From the NCBI GenBank assembly GCA_009392775.1, contig VFFT01000094.1, forward strand, positions 1 to 9,819: a DNA stretch of 9,819 nucleotides, written 5' to 3'. Positions 1 through 7,106 of the stretch are shown piece by piece. The first letter of the stretch is position 1. The number at the start of each line of letters is the position of its first letter. The stretch is from SAR202 cluster bacterium (GTDB taxonomy: Bacteria; Chloroflexota; Dehalococcoidia; UBA3495). A program made the translations under genes and the position numbers. Under the pieces are notes generated by a model, which was not told the origin of the DNA, made no database searches, and worked only from the letters and a program-made list of their open reading frames with translations.

Positions 1-629
1 GGACCAATGCCAGGGCATTCCATGAGAGTTTGTTTAGCAATTTCATAAGGCATATGTATGAGAGCGTGTAAGTCGAGTCGGTTTTCATTAACCAACGTGG
101 TTGTTTTGTCAACGTAAGGCGCTCTGAATCCAAGCCCTAACTCTCTAAGTTTTTGTTCGCCTGCGGCTACTAGTTGTTGTGGTGATGGGAATGAATGCCT
201 GATGTGCTCATCTAGTTGAAGCTGGGTACCATAGGTGTCCGACATATTTTCTATTACTCTATGTATTCTAGGGATGTTCGAATTTGCTGAGCATATGAAT
301 GCGATGGTGCATTCCCACGGGTCCTGCCTCAATAGACGTAGGCCAGGATATTTCATAACCATCTCAGAGACCCTCTGGTCTTGAGTTATATGTTGGTAAA
401 TGTCATCCAAGTCATCATCAAGCCGGAAATAATCTTTCAATACCTGAATCATGTCCTGCTCTGATGAGGGACTAGAATGCCATTCGATTTTATTGTTGAT
501 CTGCCGTATCTTTACGATATTGCCATACAAGACACCTATATACCAACAGCCTGACTTTACCCACCGATGAGATTGCCCGCTCTCGAGTGATGATGCTAGG
601 TCAAATGGTTGGTCGATAGTTAGTTGCAT
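1..629 (-). CDS. ogg: 8-oxoguanine DNA glycosylase, OGG1 type (partial, C-terminus beyond the left edge)
   Basis: This enzyme would excise 8-oxoguanine from DNA by base-excision repair. The first 209 residues are present. They match the OGG1 family in order: a SGQ-x-x-RW element at 18-23 (usually SGQxFRW), a YFRLDDDL segment at 67-74, the hallmark GLRLLRQDPWEC at 96-107, then FICSANSNIPRI at 111-122, which holds the Asn matching the estranged-base contact of human OGG1 (N149). LGLGFRAPYV follows at 164-173. The sequence ends at CPGIG (205-209), inside the helix-hairpin-helix just before the catalytic Lys, so the Lys and Asp of the active site cannot be checked here. The ATG lies one base past the stop codon of the upstream helicase gene, with AAGG five bases before it, so the two genes are very probably cotranscribed and translationally coupled. 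OGG1 is best known from eukaryotes and is patchy in bacteria. Family assignment is secure. Confidence 0.9.
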   Translation of the reverse strand, partial: MQLTIDQPFDLASSLESGQSHRWVKSGCWYIGVLYGNIVKIRQINNKIEWHSSPSSEQDMIQVLKDYFRLDDDLDDIYQHITQDQRVSEMVMKYPGLRLLRQDPWECTIAFICSANSNIPRIHRVIENMSDTYGTQLQLDEHIRHSFPSPQQLVAAGEQKLRELGLGFRAPYVDKTTTLVNENRLDLHALIHMPYEIAKQTLMECPGIG

Positions 630-630
630 A

Positions 631-3456
631 TTAACCTTGTATCCACTCAGAAGATATCTGTCCGACATTATTGAGGTGGCATGGAGTTAACGTGCATGCG
701 GGAATAGACTCGAGGAAAGCTTTACCATAATTCCGGCTAGTTATTCGGCGATCAAGCAATATTATTGATCCTTTGTCACCCTTGCGTCTTATTAGCCTGC
801 CGATACCTTGTCGAAACTTTAGTACTGCTTGAGGAACAGAATATTGGTTGAATGGGTCAGAGTATTGGTCAGAACGAGCTTTGACTATAGGATCGGTCGG
901 AACTTGGAAAGGAAGTCTGGTAAGCACTAGTGATTTTAAAACTCCATCAGGGAAATCAACACCCTCCCAAAAGCTATTTGTGCCTAGTAATACTGATTTA
1001 GGGTTCTCAATGAATCTTCTGGTCAATTGTTGTGGTGGGCCGTCTACTCCTTGTGCTAGGAGTTGTACGCCTGAGGCAGATAAGGTTGAACGTATTCTCT
1101 GTGCCACACCTCTGAGAGATGAGTAGGAGGTAAACAATCCCATAGTATGACCTTCGAGGCTTATTCCTAGTTCAGTGAATACTTTCGAAAGAGCTGATAG
1201 ATACCCTTCTGAATTAGGTTGTGGCATATCGTCGGGTATCATTAGACAGGCGGCTTTTGTGTAGTCAAACGGCGAGCCTACCAACAATTCGTCTGTATCT
1301 TCAGCCAGGCCTAGTCGAGATTTAATGTAATTGAATGTGCCTTGAGTACTCAAAGTTGCACTAGTTAGAACAGTACAATCTTTTTTATCAAACAACTCTG
1401 ATTCTAATGTCTTGCCTACATCGAGTGGTGCGCCGTGCATTCCTATCTGGGAGTTATACTGATCTCGGTTCATCCAAGTTATCTGATTCGAATTATCTTC
1501 TGAGATTATCCTGTCGAGTTTAATTTGAAGTTTCTCGATCTCATCTTGTATTGCAATTGACTCAACACTCAAAGAGTCAGATTGTCCTGATTCAGCAGAA
1601 CTTGTACTGTCCAAAAATGTTTGAAGCTTGGCTAATGTTTCTAAAGAATTTGTGAGGTTAATATCGAGGTTTTCCCATGATAACCTTAACTCTGACCACG
1701 ACTGAGTAGATCTAAGTTGCGGGGTTATTAAGCTGTTAGTTTGGTCGTTATCACGCCCGCGCTGTTGTGTTTCTAAGTACCTTTCGGCTTGAAGCCAAAG
1801 ATTAGCCCAAAGTTCTCTCAGACGAGGAGCAGTGCTTTCAAGAGTTGTTAATATAGTATCTCCGTTTTGTTTCACACTTGGTGCTACAGAGTCTGAGTTC
1901 AGGGATATTTTAATATTATTAATCAGGCGTGTTTGCTGGTCTAGAGACTCTTGCAACTGATCGGGCGTTATGTGGAAACCAAATTGATTAGTAGCTTCAT
2001 CTTCCAGATTGTGGGCTTCGTCGATTATTAAGTGTTGGTATTCAGGTATTAAACTTCCCCCGTGCATTAGGTCTGCTAGTAAAAGAGCATGATTGACCAC
2101 GATAATGTGTGCCTGTTCTGCTCGTTCTCTTGAACTCTTCAGGAAACAAGTTCCGTTCTCACGGAGCCCTGAACACCAGCCTTTATCGGCCGCAGATATC
2201 TTACCCCAGGAACCGGCGTCACGCCCTGCCAAGGTTATCTCAGATCTATCTCCAGATTTTGTGTTCTGTAGCCAGACTGCGGTTTTAGCTAGTAAACGGG
2301 CTTCGTCTTGAGATAATGTTTCGCCTCGGGCTAAGTAGGCCCATCGTTTCAAACATAGGTAATTATTTTTGCCTTTTAGTAGCGCTGCATGAATACTGTC
2401 CTCTTTGATAATGCCTGATGACTCAAGAGCTTTACACACAGAGGGTATGTCCTTTTGAATCAATTGATCCTGCAGATTGATGGTATTGGTGGATATAACA
2501 ACTCGTTGTCCCTTTGCGGCAGCGAATATTGCAGCAGGTAGCAGATATGCCATAGATTTACCAACTCCCGTACCGCCTTCGACCACTAGGTTTGAGCCTG
2601 TATATATCGCCGATGTGACTGATTGAAGCATTTGAATCTGTTCGGGCCGATATTCGAAATTAGAAAATGATTTATAGAATGGGCCATCTACGTTAAGTAA
2701 ATTACTAATTTTTGCTTCATTGAAATCATTAATTCTAGTGTCTTGTCGACGACGTTCGGGCTTCCCGATACGTGTAGATAAGTAATCTAAATTCAATCCG
2801 TTTAATCCGAACGCAGAAGTCTGTGTTGAGGATATCTGAGCGTTGGGTAGCGTGTTCAATAGTGAGTTTAATTCCCACTGACTCTTTTGTGTAAGGTTAA
2901 TTATGTAGGACAACAATCCTGGATCGGCGTCAGAGGCATTCTCGATTAATTTCAAGAAAACCGCTCTAGTTGCGTCTGCATCGTCGAGGGCTCGGTGAGG
3001 ATTTTCATGGCCCACACGAAGATATTTTGTTAGATATCCCAATGAATATTCAGGTGAATGGGGTAGGAAGACACTCGCTAGATCCCAAGTATCATATGTC
3101 TGGTTGATCAATGTCAGACCGTGGGTGTCAAGAAATCTTAGATCGAATTGTATATTATGACCTATGATTGGGTTGTCTGATATGAATGCTTTTAGTTCAT
3201 CAGAGACCGATGAAAATTGAGGAGCATGGCTCACTTGGCTCGGTGAAATATTAGTAAGCCTCTGGATAAATTCGGGTATTTCTCGGTTTGGATTGACGAA
3301 TGTTTGTAGTGTGTCGATAACTCCCGACTGGTTGAATTTAACAGCACCTATTTCAATGATAGAGTCCCGTTCAGGATCCAGTCCAGTCATTTCCAGATCA
3401 AGGGAGACGAATGTACTGTCTTGTATGCTCTCCTGCTGGATAGACAACTGTCTCAT
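631..3456 (-). CDS. dinG: DnaQ-like 3'-5' exonuclease fused to a DinG/XPD-type ATP-dependent helicase
   Basis: A 941-residue two-domain DNA repair protein. The N-terminal ~175 residues are a DEDDh exonuclease: DLE at 20-22, FD at 104-105, and H154-x4-D159. A linker leads to an XPD/DinG superfamily 2 helicase: Walker A GGTGVGKS at 294-301, a DEAH box at 479-482, VVNH at 453-456, an SATL motif, a GTNSFWEGVDFPDG motif, and motif VI QGIGRLIR at 883-890. The same exonuclease-helicase fusion is known from Firmicutes DinG. The region that carries the 4Fe-4S cluster in E. coli DinG and YoaA has only three of the four expected cysteines (C368, C428, C437). The usual third Cys, in a C-x4-C-x5-C pattern, is absent. 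The start is ATG, with a GGGAAGG purine stretch about 10 bases upstream. It is the first gene of a pair with ogg. Substrate and polarity are inferred from the family; 'DinG-like' is safer than true DinG. Confidence 0.93.
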   Translation of the reverse strand: MRQLSIQQESIQDSTFVSLDLEMTGLDPERDSIIEIGAVKFNQSGVIDTLQTFVNPNREIPEFIQRLTNISPSQVSHAPQFSSVSDELKAFISDNPIIGHNIQFDLRFLDTHGLTLINQTYDTWDLASVFLPHSPEYSLGYLTKYLRVGHENPHRALDDADATRAVFLKLIENASDADPGLLSYIINLTQKSQWELNSLLNTLPNAQISSTQTSAFGLNGLNLDYLSTRIGKPERRRQDTRINDFNEAKISNLLNVDGPFYKSFSNFEYRPEQIQMLQSVTSAIYTGSNLVVEGGTGVGKSMAYLLPAAIFAAAKGQRVVISTNTINLQDQLIQKDIPSVCKALESSGIIKEDSIHAALLKGKNNYLCLKRWAYLARGETLSQDEARLLAKTAVWLQNTKSGDRSEITLAGRDAGSWGKISAADKGWCSGLRENGTCFLKSSRERAEQAHIIVVNHALLLADLMHGGSLIPEYQHLIIDEAHNLEDEATNQFGFHITPDQLQESLDQQTRLINNIKISLNSDSVAPSVKQNGDTILTTLESTAPRLRELWANLWLQAERYLETQQRGRDNDQTNSLITPQLRSTQSWSELRLSWENLDINLTNSLETLAKLQTFLDSTSSAESGQSDSLSVESIAIQDEIEKLQIKLDRIISEDNSNQITWMNRDQYNSQIGMHGAPLDVGKTLESELFDKKDCTVLTSATLSTQGTFNYIKSRLGLAEDTDELLVGSPFDYTKAACLMIPDDMPQPNSEGYLSALSKVFTELGISLEGHTMGLFTSYSSLRGVAQRIRSTLSASGVQLLAQGVDGPPQQLTRRFIENPKSVLLGTNSFWEGVDFPDGVLKSLVLTRLPFQVPTDPIVKARSDQYSDPFNQYSVPQAVLKFRQGIGRLIRRKGDKGSIILLDRRITSRNYGKAFLESIPACTLTPCHLNNVGQISSEWIQG

Positions 3457-3494
3457 TTAGCACTAACCTTCCCAACCTCATCTTGTTTATTCGA

Positions 3495-3500
3495 TTTATA
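3495..3500 (-). promoter_or_regulatory. Candidate -10 box for the dinG-ogg pair
   Basis: Read on the minus strand this is TATAAA, about 40 bases upstream of the helicase start codon, in the 74-base gap after the PHP gene. The matching -35 position (TGAACC at 17-base spacing) is poor, so this is only a plausible promoter. Readthrough from the PHP gene is the alternative. I see no terminator with a T-tract in the gap, only a four-base-pair hairpin (CGAG-ATTTA-CTCG on the minus strand). Confidence 0.3.
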
Positions 3501-3530
3501 GCTTTCGAGTAAATCTCGGTTCAGAGCTAA

Positions 3531-4226
3531 TCATCCTTCATATGGTCGTAGATTGCCTTCTCGTAGTCCGACGGATGGATGAAAGTCGCCCATGTGCAGA
3601 CCTTTTAGGAATTCAGTTTCATTATGAATTTCACTCTGAAACTCTGTGACGAATTTCCCTAGGCCATGCGTTGAATGGGCGTCACTACCTCCCGTAACAG
3701 GCATCTTAAGTATGTTCGCGACGGCCATTGCAAATGAGTTTTCATCTTCGGCCGTTCCTCCGTTTGCAACCTCTATAGCATGTGCTAGTTTAAATACAGG
3801 ATGATCAAGAGCTTCATCAGGGGTTGTAGGCAACGGATCTTGATTCGTGCGATAGAGATAAGGACGTTCTCTCATATGCTTTCCAAGCACCCCCCTGAAG
3901 GGATGTGCGCTTACCACAAATCCACCAACTGCTCTCGCTGCTCTGCAAAGTTCTTCAGCTTTGTGAAACCCCGATTGATATTTATCAATACCGAACGCCA
4001 GCATGTGCCCTAAGTCTGTGTCAGCTTCCATGGCTCTGACTAATACAACGTTATGCTTAGCTGCAAAGTTTTCGAATTCGTGTCGGTCCCAAGGACCGCT
4101 GTGTTCAGTTAGGCATAGACCTTTCAATCCTAAGCGTTCGGATTCAAGTATTAAATCTTCGGGGGTAAGGCTACTGTCCGCACTCCCTTTGGTTGTGTGT
4201 ATGTGGAGATCAAATAATTTTGCCAT
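3531..4226 (-). CDS. PHP-domain metal-dependent phosphoesterase, stand-alone
   Basis: A 231-residue cytoplasmic protein that is almost entirely one PHP domain, a fold that hydrolyses phosphoester bonds with a cluster of metal ions. Metal-ligand motifs appear in the usual order: HIH at 8-10, TEH at 40-42, E67 in RAMEADTDLGH followed by H74, SAHPF at 107-111, and SDAH at 181-184. There is no polymerase, AMP/RNA-binding insert or other fused domain, so the substrate cannot be named. Relatives include small nucleotide or RNA phosphoesterases and histidinol-phosphatase-like enzymes. The frame could begin at a TTG two codons earlier (4232). I chose the ATG because neither has a Shine-Dalgarno site and because a good promoter places transcription start about three bases before this ATG. 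It is divergent from speH and 74 bases upstream of the helicase gene. Confidence 0.85.
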   Translation of the reverse strand: MAKLFDLHIHTTKGSADSSLTPEDLILESERLGLKGLCLTEHSGPWDRHEFENFAAKHNVVLVRAMEADTDLGHMLAFGIDKYQSGFHKAEELCRAARAVGGFVVSAHPFRGVLGKHMRERPYLYRTNQDPLPTTPDEALDHPVFKLAHAIEVANGGTAEDENSFAMAVANILKMPVTGGSDAHSTHGLGKFVTEFQSEIHNETEFLKGLHMGDFHPSVGLREGNLRPYEG

Positions 4227-4235
4227 TACCAATGA

Positions 4236-4264
4236 ATTCTAAAGCGGGTTATAAGCGTGGTCAA
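4236..4264 (-). promoter_or_regulatory. Sigma-70-like promoter of the PHP gene, predicted near-leaderless transcript
   Basis: On the minus strand: TTGACC (4259-4264), a 17-base spacer, and TAGAAT (4236-4241). Each hexamer matches consensus at five of six positions. Standard geometry puts the first transcribed base near 4229, three bases before the ATG at 4226. That explains why no ribosome-binding site is present. The transcription start is inferred from spacing and has not been measured. Confidence 0.6.
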
Positions 4265-4294
4265 TGTTTCTCAGGTTTGGAATCCTAATAGACG

Positions 4295-4316
4295 TGACAT
4301 ATTTCTAAACATGTCG
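4295..4316. repeat. Short inverted repeat in the PHP/speH divergent region
   Basis: GACAT (4296-4300) and ATGTC (4311-4315) are exact complements separated by 10 bases, so the two centres are 15 bases apart. The repeat lies upstream of both promoters in the 223-base divergent region (4227-4449). It could be an operator half-site pair, but arms of five bases arise by chance. The rest of that region holds the two promoters and the speH ribosome-binding site, and nothing else I can identify. Confidence 0.3.
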
Positions 4317-4368
4317 GTTATTCAGGACGTAGGTTTACTATTTTGTCTCGAAATTTGATTAGTATCTA

Positions 4369-4397
4369 TTGATAACCCGGCCGTCAACCTATACAAT
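4369..4397 (+). promoter_or_regulatory. Sigma-70-like promoter of the speH-speE operon
   Basis: TTGATA (4369-4374), a 17-base spacer, and TACAAT (4392-4397); each hexamer has five of six consensus bases. Transcription would begin near 4404, giving a leader of about 46 bases that carries the strong speH ribosome-binding site. The leader is too short for a SAM riboswitch. Confidence 0.6.
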
Positions 4398-4436
4398 CTG
4401 TGTTTGTCGACTCAGCAAATGATCGGAATTTCAAAT

Positions 4437-4442
4437 GGAGGA
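4437..4442 (+). promoter_or_regulatory. Shine-Dalgarno site that fixes the TTG start of speH
   Basis: GGAGGA ends seven bases before the TTG at 4450. This ideal spacing supports TTG as the real start, which agrees with the conserved family N-terminus (VLGTHLLLEL). Confidence 0.8.
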
Positions 4443-4449
4443 CTGGTGA

Positions 4450-4815
4450 TTGAACGTACTAGGAACTCATCTTCTGCTAGAACTTAAGGATTGCAATCCG
4501 CAACTACTTGATGATCTTGATTATATAAGGGAATCGTTAATACAAACTGCAAAAGACATAGGGGCACATGTTGTCGGTGAGTCTTTCCACCAATTTAGCC
4601 CACAGGGAGTTACCGGTATCTTATCTATTGCCGAGTCTCATATATCCATTCACACGTGGCCAGAGTATGGCTACGCTGCTGCTGACATATTCACATGCGG
4701 ATCATCTGATATGCCAAAACGAGCAGCAGATTTATTGATACAACGCTTAGAGTCGAAAGATTCGGCTGTGCGACAGTTAGAACGTGGCTTCACAATACCT
4801 GTGGCAGCCCGTTAA
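4450..4815 (+). CDS. speH: S-adenosylmethionine decarboxylase proenzyme, prokaryotic class
   Basis: This enzyme makes decarboxylated AdoMet, the aminopropyl donor for polyamine synthesis. It is a 121-residue pyruvoyl enzyme that cleaves itself into two chains. The processing site is visible as the AESH motif: cleavage is expected between E62 and S63, with S63 becoming the pyruvoyl group. H68 (in IHTWPE) and C83 (in DIFTCG) are the processing and catalytic residues; these positions equal those of the Thermotoga maritima enzyme (S63, H68, C83). The N-terminal GTHLLLEL and the F-H-Q-F-SPQGVTG segment are also typical. The start codon is TTG, supported by a strong Shine-Dalgarno site. The gene is followed after 12 bases by the aminopropyltransferase, so the two steps are made from one operon. 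No arginine or ornithine decarboxylase is in the window, so the amine acceptor must come from elsewhere. Confidence 0.96.
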   Translation: MNVLGTHLLLELKDCNPQLLDDLDYIRESLIQTAKDIGAHVVGESFHQFSPQGVTGILSIAESHISIHTWPEYGYAAADIFTCGSSDMPKRAADLLIQRLESKDSAVRQLERGFTIPVAAR

Positions 4816-4827
4816 GCGTTATATATT

Positions 4828-5745
4828 ATGGATCCCATTACTGGTAACTGGTATATAGAATCTGTTTATCCTGACTTGTCTGTGTTGCTAAAAACAAGAC
4901 AGGTAATATTTGCAGGTAAGACGAAGTATCAACAGGTCGAAGTGCTTGATTCAGAAGTATATGGGAGAAGCCTAGTTCTTGACGGAAAAACCCAGTCGAC
5001 TGAACTTGATGAGCATATCTATCATGAGGCCCTTGTACACCCTGCTATGATTAGTCACCCGGATCCGAAGACTGTATTCATAGGAGGTGGCGGAGAAGGA
5101 GCCACTCTGCGTGAGGTTCTTCGGCACGAATCTGTTGAAAAAGTTGTCATGCTTGATTTAGATGATCAAGTGGTTGACATATGTAAACAGTATTTGCCGA
5201 ATCATCATCAGGGCAGTTTTAACGACAGTAGAGTAGAGCTGGTACACGATGATGCCCGTGAATATTTGCAGAACACGGAAAATGTATTCGATGTCATGAT
5301 AATGGACCTTGTTGATCCATTGGAAGCAGGAACGGCTTATTTATTATATACCGAGGAATACTATCGGATTGCTCGTAAACGGTTGGCCCATAATGGTATG
5401 CTCGTTACGCAATCTGGACCTATAGGACTCTTAGCTATACAGGAATGTTTCACCACCATATTCAATACTCTGGACTCAGTATTTGAGAACTCCCAAGCAG
5501 CTCAAGTGCATATACCAGCTTTTTATACTTTATGGGGGTTCACCCTGGCTTCAGATTGTCCGCTATTAGATTCCAACACTCCTGGCGTAATAGATGAAAG
5601 GTTATCCGATAGAATTAGAGGACCATTGAAGTTCTATGATGGCATTACTCACATTAACATGTTTACGTTGCCTAAATTTATCAGACAAAGCATTTCTCAA
5701 GAGACCCGAATAAATCGAGATCAAGCCCCAGTATTCATGGTTTAG
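4828..5745 (+). CDS. speE: Polyamine aminopropyltransferase (spermidine synthase family, ACL5-like features)
   Basis: This enzyme transfers the aminopropyl group of decarboxylated AdoMet to a di- or polyamine. The 305-residue protein has the small N-terminal beta domain and a Rossmann methyltransferase-like domain. Visible motifs are DEHIYHE (61-67), GGGGEGATLRE (86-96) for donor binding, the acidic strand end at D110/D112, DDA at 141-143, and MDLVDP with D160 and D163 in the places of the catalytic aspartates. The segment LVDPLEAGTAYLLYT (161-175) is longer than the T/S-DP-x-GP-type loop of E. coli-like SpeE. With TQSGPIG and HIPAFYTLWGFTLAS (228-242) it resembles plant and microbial ACL5/thermospermine synthases. 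The product may therefore be spermidine, spermine or thermospermine; sequence alone does not decide. It follows speH by 12 bases and has no clear ribosome-binding site of its own. No transmembrane segment is apparent. Confidence 0.93.
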   Translation: MDPITGNWYIESVYPDLSVLLKTRQVIFAGKTKYQQVEVLDSEVYGRSLVLDGKTQSTELDEHIYHEALVHPAMISHPDPKTVFIGGGGEGATLREVLRHESVEKVVMLDLDDQVVDICKQYLPNHHQGSFNDSRVELVHDDAREYLQNTENVFDVMIMDLVDPLEAGTAYLLYTEEYYRIARKRLAHNGMLVTQSGPIGLLAIQECFTTIFNTLDSVFENSQAAQVHIPAFYTLWGFTLASDCPLLDSNTPGVIDERLSDRIRGPLKFYDGITHINMFTLPKFIRQSISQETRINRDQAPVFMV

Positions 5746-5762
5746 ATAGGATTATTTTCATT

Positions 5763-5795
5763 GGTGTCCGGTTGTCGGTGTACCTGCTAATTTTT
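5763..5795 (+). terminator. Weak candidate rho-independent terminator after speE
   Basis: An imperfect hairpin can form from 5763-5770 and 5776-5784 around a five-base loop. It has one bulge and two G-U pairs, and is followed by a five-T run at 5791-5795. The T-run is six bases past the stem, so this is a weak terminator at best. It lies at the convergent junction with the thioesterase gene and reaches into the 3' end of that gene. Confidence 0.3.
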
Positions 5796-6275
5796 ACTCT
5801 TGTTAGCGTTGTGTAGATCAGGGAAATTTGTTGTGGGAAGTATTTGCCCTGTAGTTTCGTAGGTTTCAATGATCAGCCGTATGTCATCTGGAATAGGTAT
5901 TTTGCTCATAGTCTTCGTATCCAACCCGACGTAAGTTGTTTCAATAAGGGTGCATCTTTTTTGGTGCCCCTCTTTATATATTTCCACGTCAAGTTGTAAG
6001 CTGGTGGTGCCAATGTGGGATATTTTGGCATAAAGTTCGATGACATCATCAACTTTCAGGGGAGCCTCGAATGAAATGTTCGTGTTAACAACGGCGCTGT
6101 CAAAGTAACCTGCTGCTGCAATCTTATATATGCTAAATCCGAGATTCCTAAAATATTCTGCTTGAGCTATCTCAAGATATCCTAAGTAAGAACCATTGAA
6201 TGCTATACCTTGCGCGTCGCATTCCATCCAACGAACCCGGCTTTTATAGGTAAATCTATACTCATCTATAGACAT
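5787..6275 (-). CDS. Acyl-CoA thioesterase, 4HBT hotdog family (YbgC/FcbC-like)
   Basis: A 162-residue protein with a single hotdog-fold thioesterase domain, expected to hydrolyse an acyl- or aroyl-CoA thioester in the cytoplasm. The key element is VRWMECDAQGIAFNGSYLGY at 14-33, which carries the catalytic Asp of the family at position 20, followed by the long helix with E35 and EYFRNLG (40-46). Later strands (VVNTNISFEAPLKVDDVIEL) fit the family. The last ~30 residues are polar and probably an extension beyond the domain. Acyl chain and pathway cannot be read from the sequence, and neighbours do not help because TrmD and an amidohydrolase lie upstream. The gene starts 21 bases after the trmD stop and probably shares its transcript. 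It ends convergently 41 bases from speE. Confidence 0.87.
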   Translation of the reverse strand: MSIDEYRFTYKSRVRWMECDAQGIAFNGSYLGYLEIAQAEYFRNLGFSIYKIAAAGYFDSAVVNTNISFEAPLKVDDVIELYAKISHIGTTSLQLDVEIYKEGHQKRCTLIETTYVGLDTKTMSKIPIPDDIRLIIETYETTGQILPTTNFPDLHNANKSKN

Positions 6276-6296
6276 TAGTTATTCCATCACCATTTG

Positions 6297-7049
6297 CTAA
6301 CTGTTTTGTTTATAACCTAACTCTGATAAGTAGCGAATATCATTTTCATCTAGGTCGGCCGTTGGTAGTAGGTCCGGCCTGTGTGCCAAGGTCCTTTTGA
6401 GTGATTCATGTCTACGCCACTGATCAATCTCGGCGTGATTTCCCGAAAGCAAAATTTCAGGAACTTGGAGTGAACGGTATTCTGCTGGTCGAGTATAGAG
6501 AGGATGTTGTAATAACCCGCTGGTTATCGAGTCTTTTTGTACGTTATCTTCCGAGCCAATTACTCCAGATACAAATCTGGAAACAGAGTCAATTATTACC
6601 AGTGCGGCTAGTTCTCCTCCGGTTAGGACATAGTCCCCGATACTGATCTCTTCTGTTACCAAGTGATCTCTTACTCTTTCATCGACTCCGGCGTAGTGTC
6701 CACATATCAAAACTAAGTTGTCTAGTTTTGAGAATTTGGTGATTATATCTTGATCTAGATGCTTTCCTTGCGGGGACAGTAGTACGATTGGGGTAGATGC
6801 ATGGTCCAATATGGGGATTTGTTTAAATACATTATCTGCAGCCTCAAAGATAGGTTCAGGTTTCATAACCATACCTGGACCTCCGCCATATTGGTAATCA
6901 TCAGCCGTACCATGTGAATCAGATGAATAATCTCTGATGTCTGTGCAAGTTACAGAAACTATACCTTTGTCTATAGCGCGACCTATCATGCTGTGTGGCA
7001 ACGTGCCATTAAATATTTGCGGGAATAAAGTTAGTACATGAAAATGCAT
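6297..7049 (-). CDS. trmD: tRNA (guanine-37-N1)-methyltransferase
   Basis: This enzyme methylates N1 of G37 next to the anticodon using AdoMet and prevents +1 frameshifting; it is normally essential. The 250-residue length is typical. Visible motifs are VLTLFP (5-10), DYQYGGGPGMVMKPEP (51-66), and the trefoil-knot AdoMet site made by LLSPQGK (90-96), LICGHYAGVDERV (114-126) and SIGDYVLTGGE (136-146). DSVSRF follows with R158, then DS at 173-174 and YTRPAEY (185-191). R158 and D173 align with R154 and D169 of E. coli TrmD. Ala120 stands where most TrmDs have Glu (GxYEGxDERV). I took the ATG because the family starts M-x-F-x-VLTLFP. A TTG two codons upstream (7055) is possible, with AGGG six bases before it. 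Unusually, rpsP, rimM and rplS are absent: an amidohydrolase precedes and a thioesterase follows. Confidence 0.96.
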   Translation of the reverse strand: MHFHVLTLFPQIFNGTLPHSMIGRAIDKGIVSVTCTDIRDYSSDSHGTADDYQYGGGPGMVMKPEPIFEAADNVFKQIPILDHASTPIVLLSPQGKHLDQDIITKFSKLDNLVLICGHYAGVDERVRDHLVTEEISIGDYVLTGGELAALVIIDSVSRFVSGVIGSEDNVQKDSITSGLLQHPLYTRPAEYRSLQVPEILLSGNHAEIDQWRRHESLKRTLAHRPDLLPTADLDENDIRYLSELGYKQNS

Positions 7050-7106
7050 TGCCAAATAATACCCTAACAGCTATTTGCAGATCTGAATATAATGCAGTCG
7101 TAGAAC

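Noticed and set aside
848..1126. Plus-strand open frame inside the helicase gene
   Set aside because: It lies antisense to conserved helicase motifs, has no family resemblance, and is a shadow of the real gene.
3501..3520. Hairpin CGAG-ATTTA-CTCG in the PHP/helicase gap as a terminator
   Set aside because: The stem is only four base pairs and no T-run follows on the minus strand.
3801..4242. Two plus-strand open frames opposite the PHP gene
   Set aside because: Both are antisense to the metal-binding motifs of the PHP domain and resemble no known protein.
4404..4449. Possible SAM riboswitch in the speH leader
   Set aside because: The predicted leader is only about 46 bases and shows no multi-helix fold or terminator. 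It carries just the ribosome-binding site.
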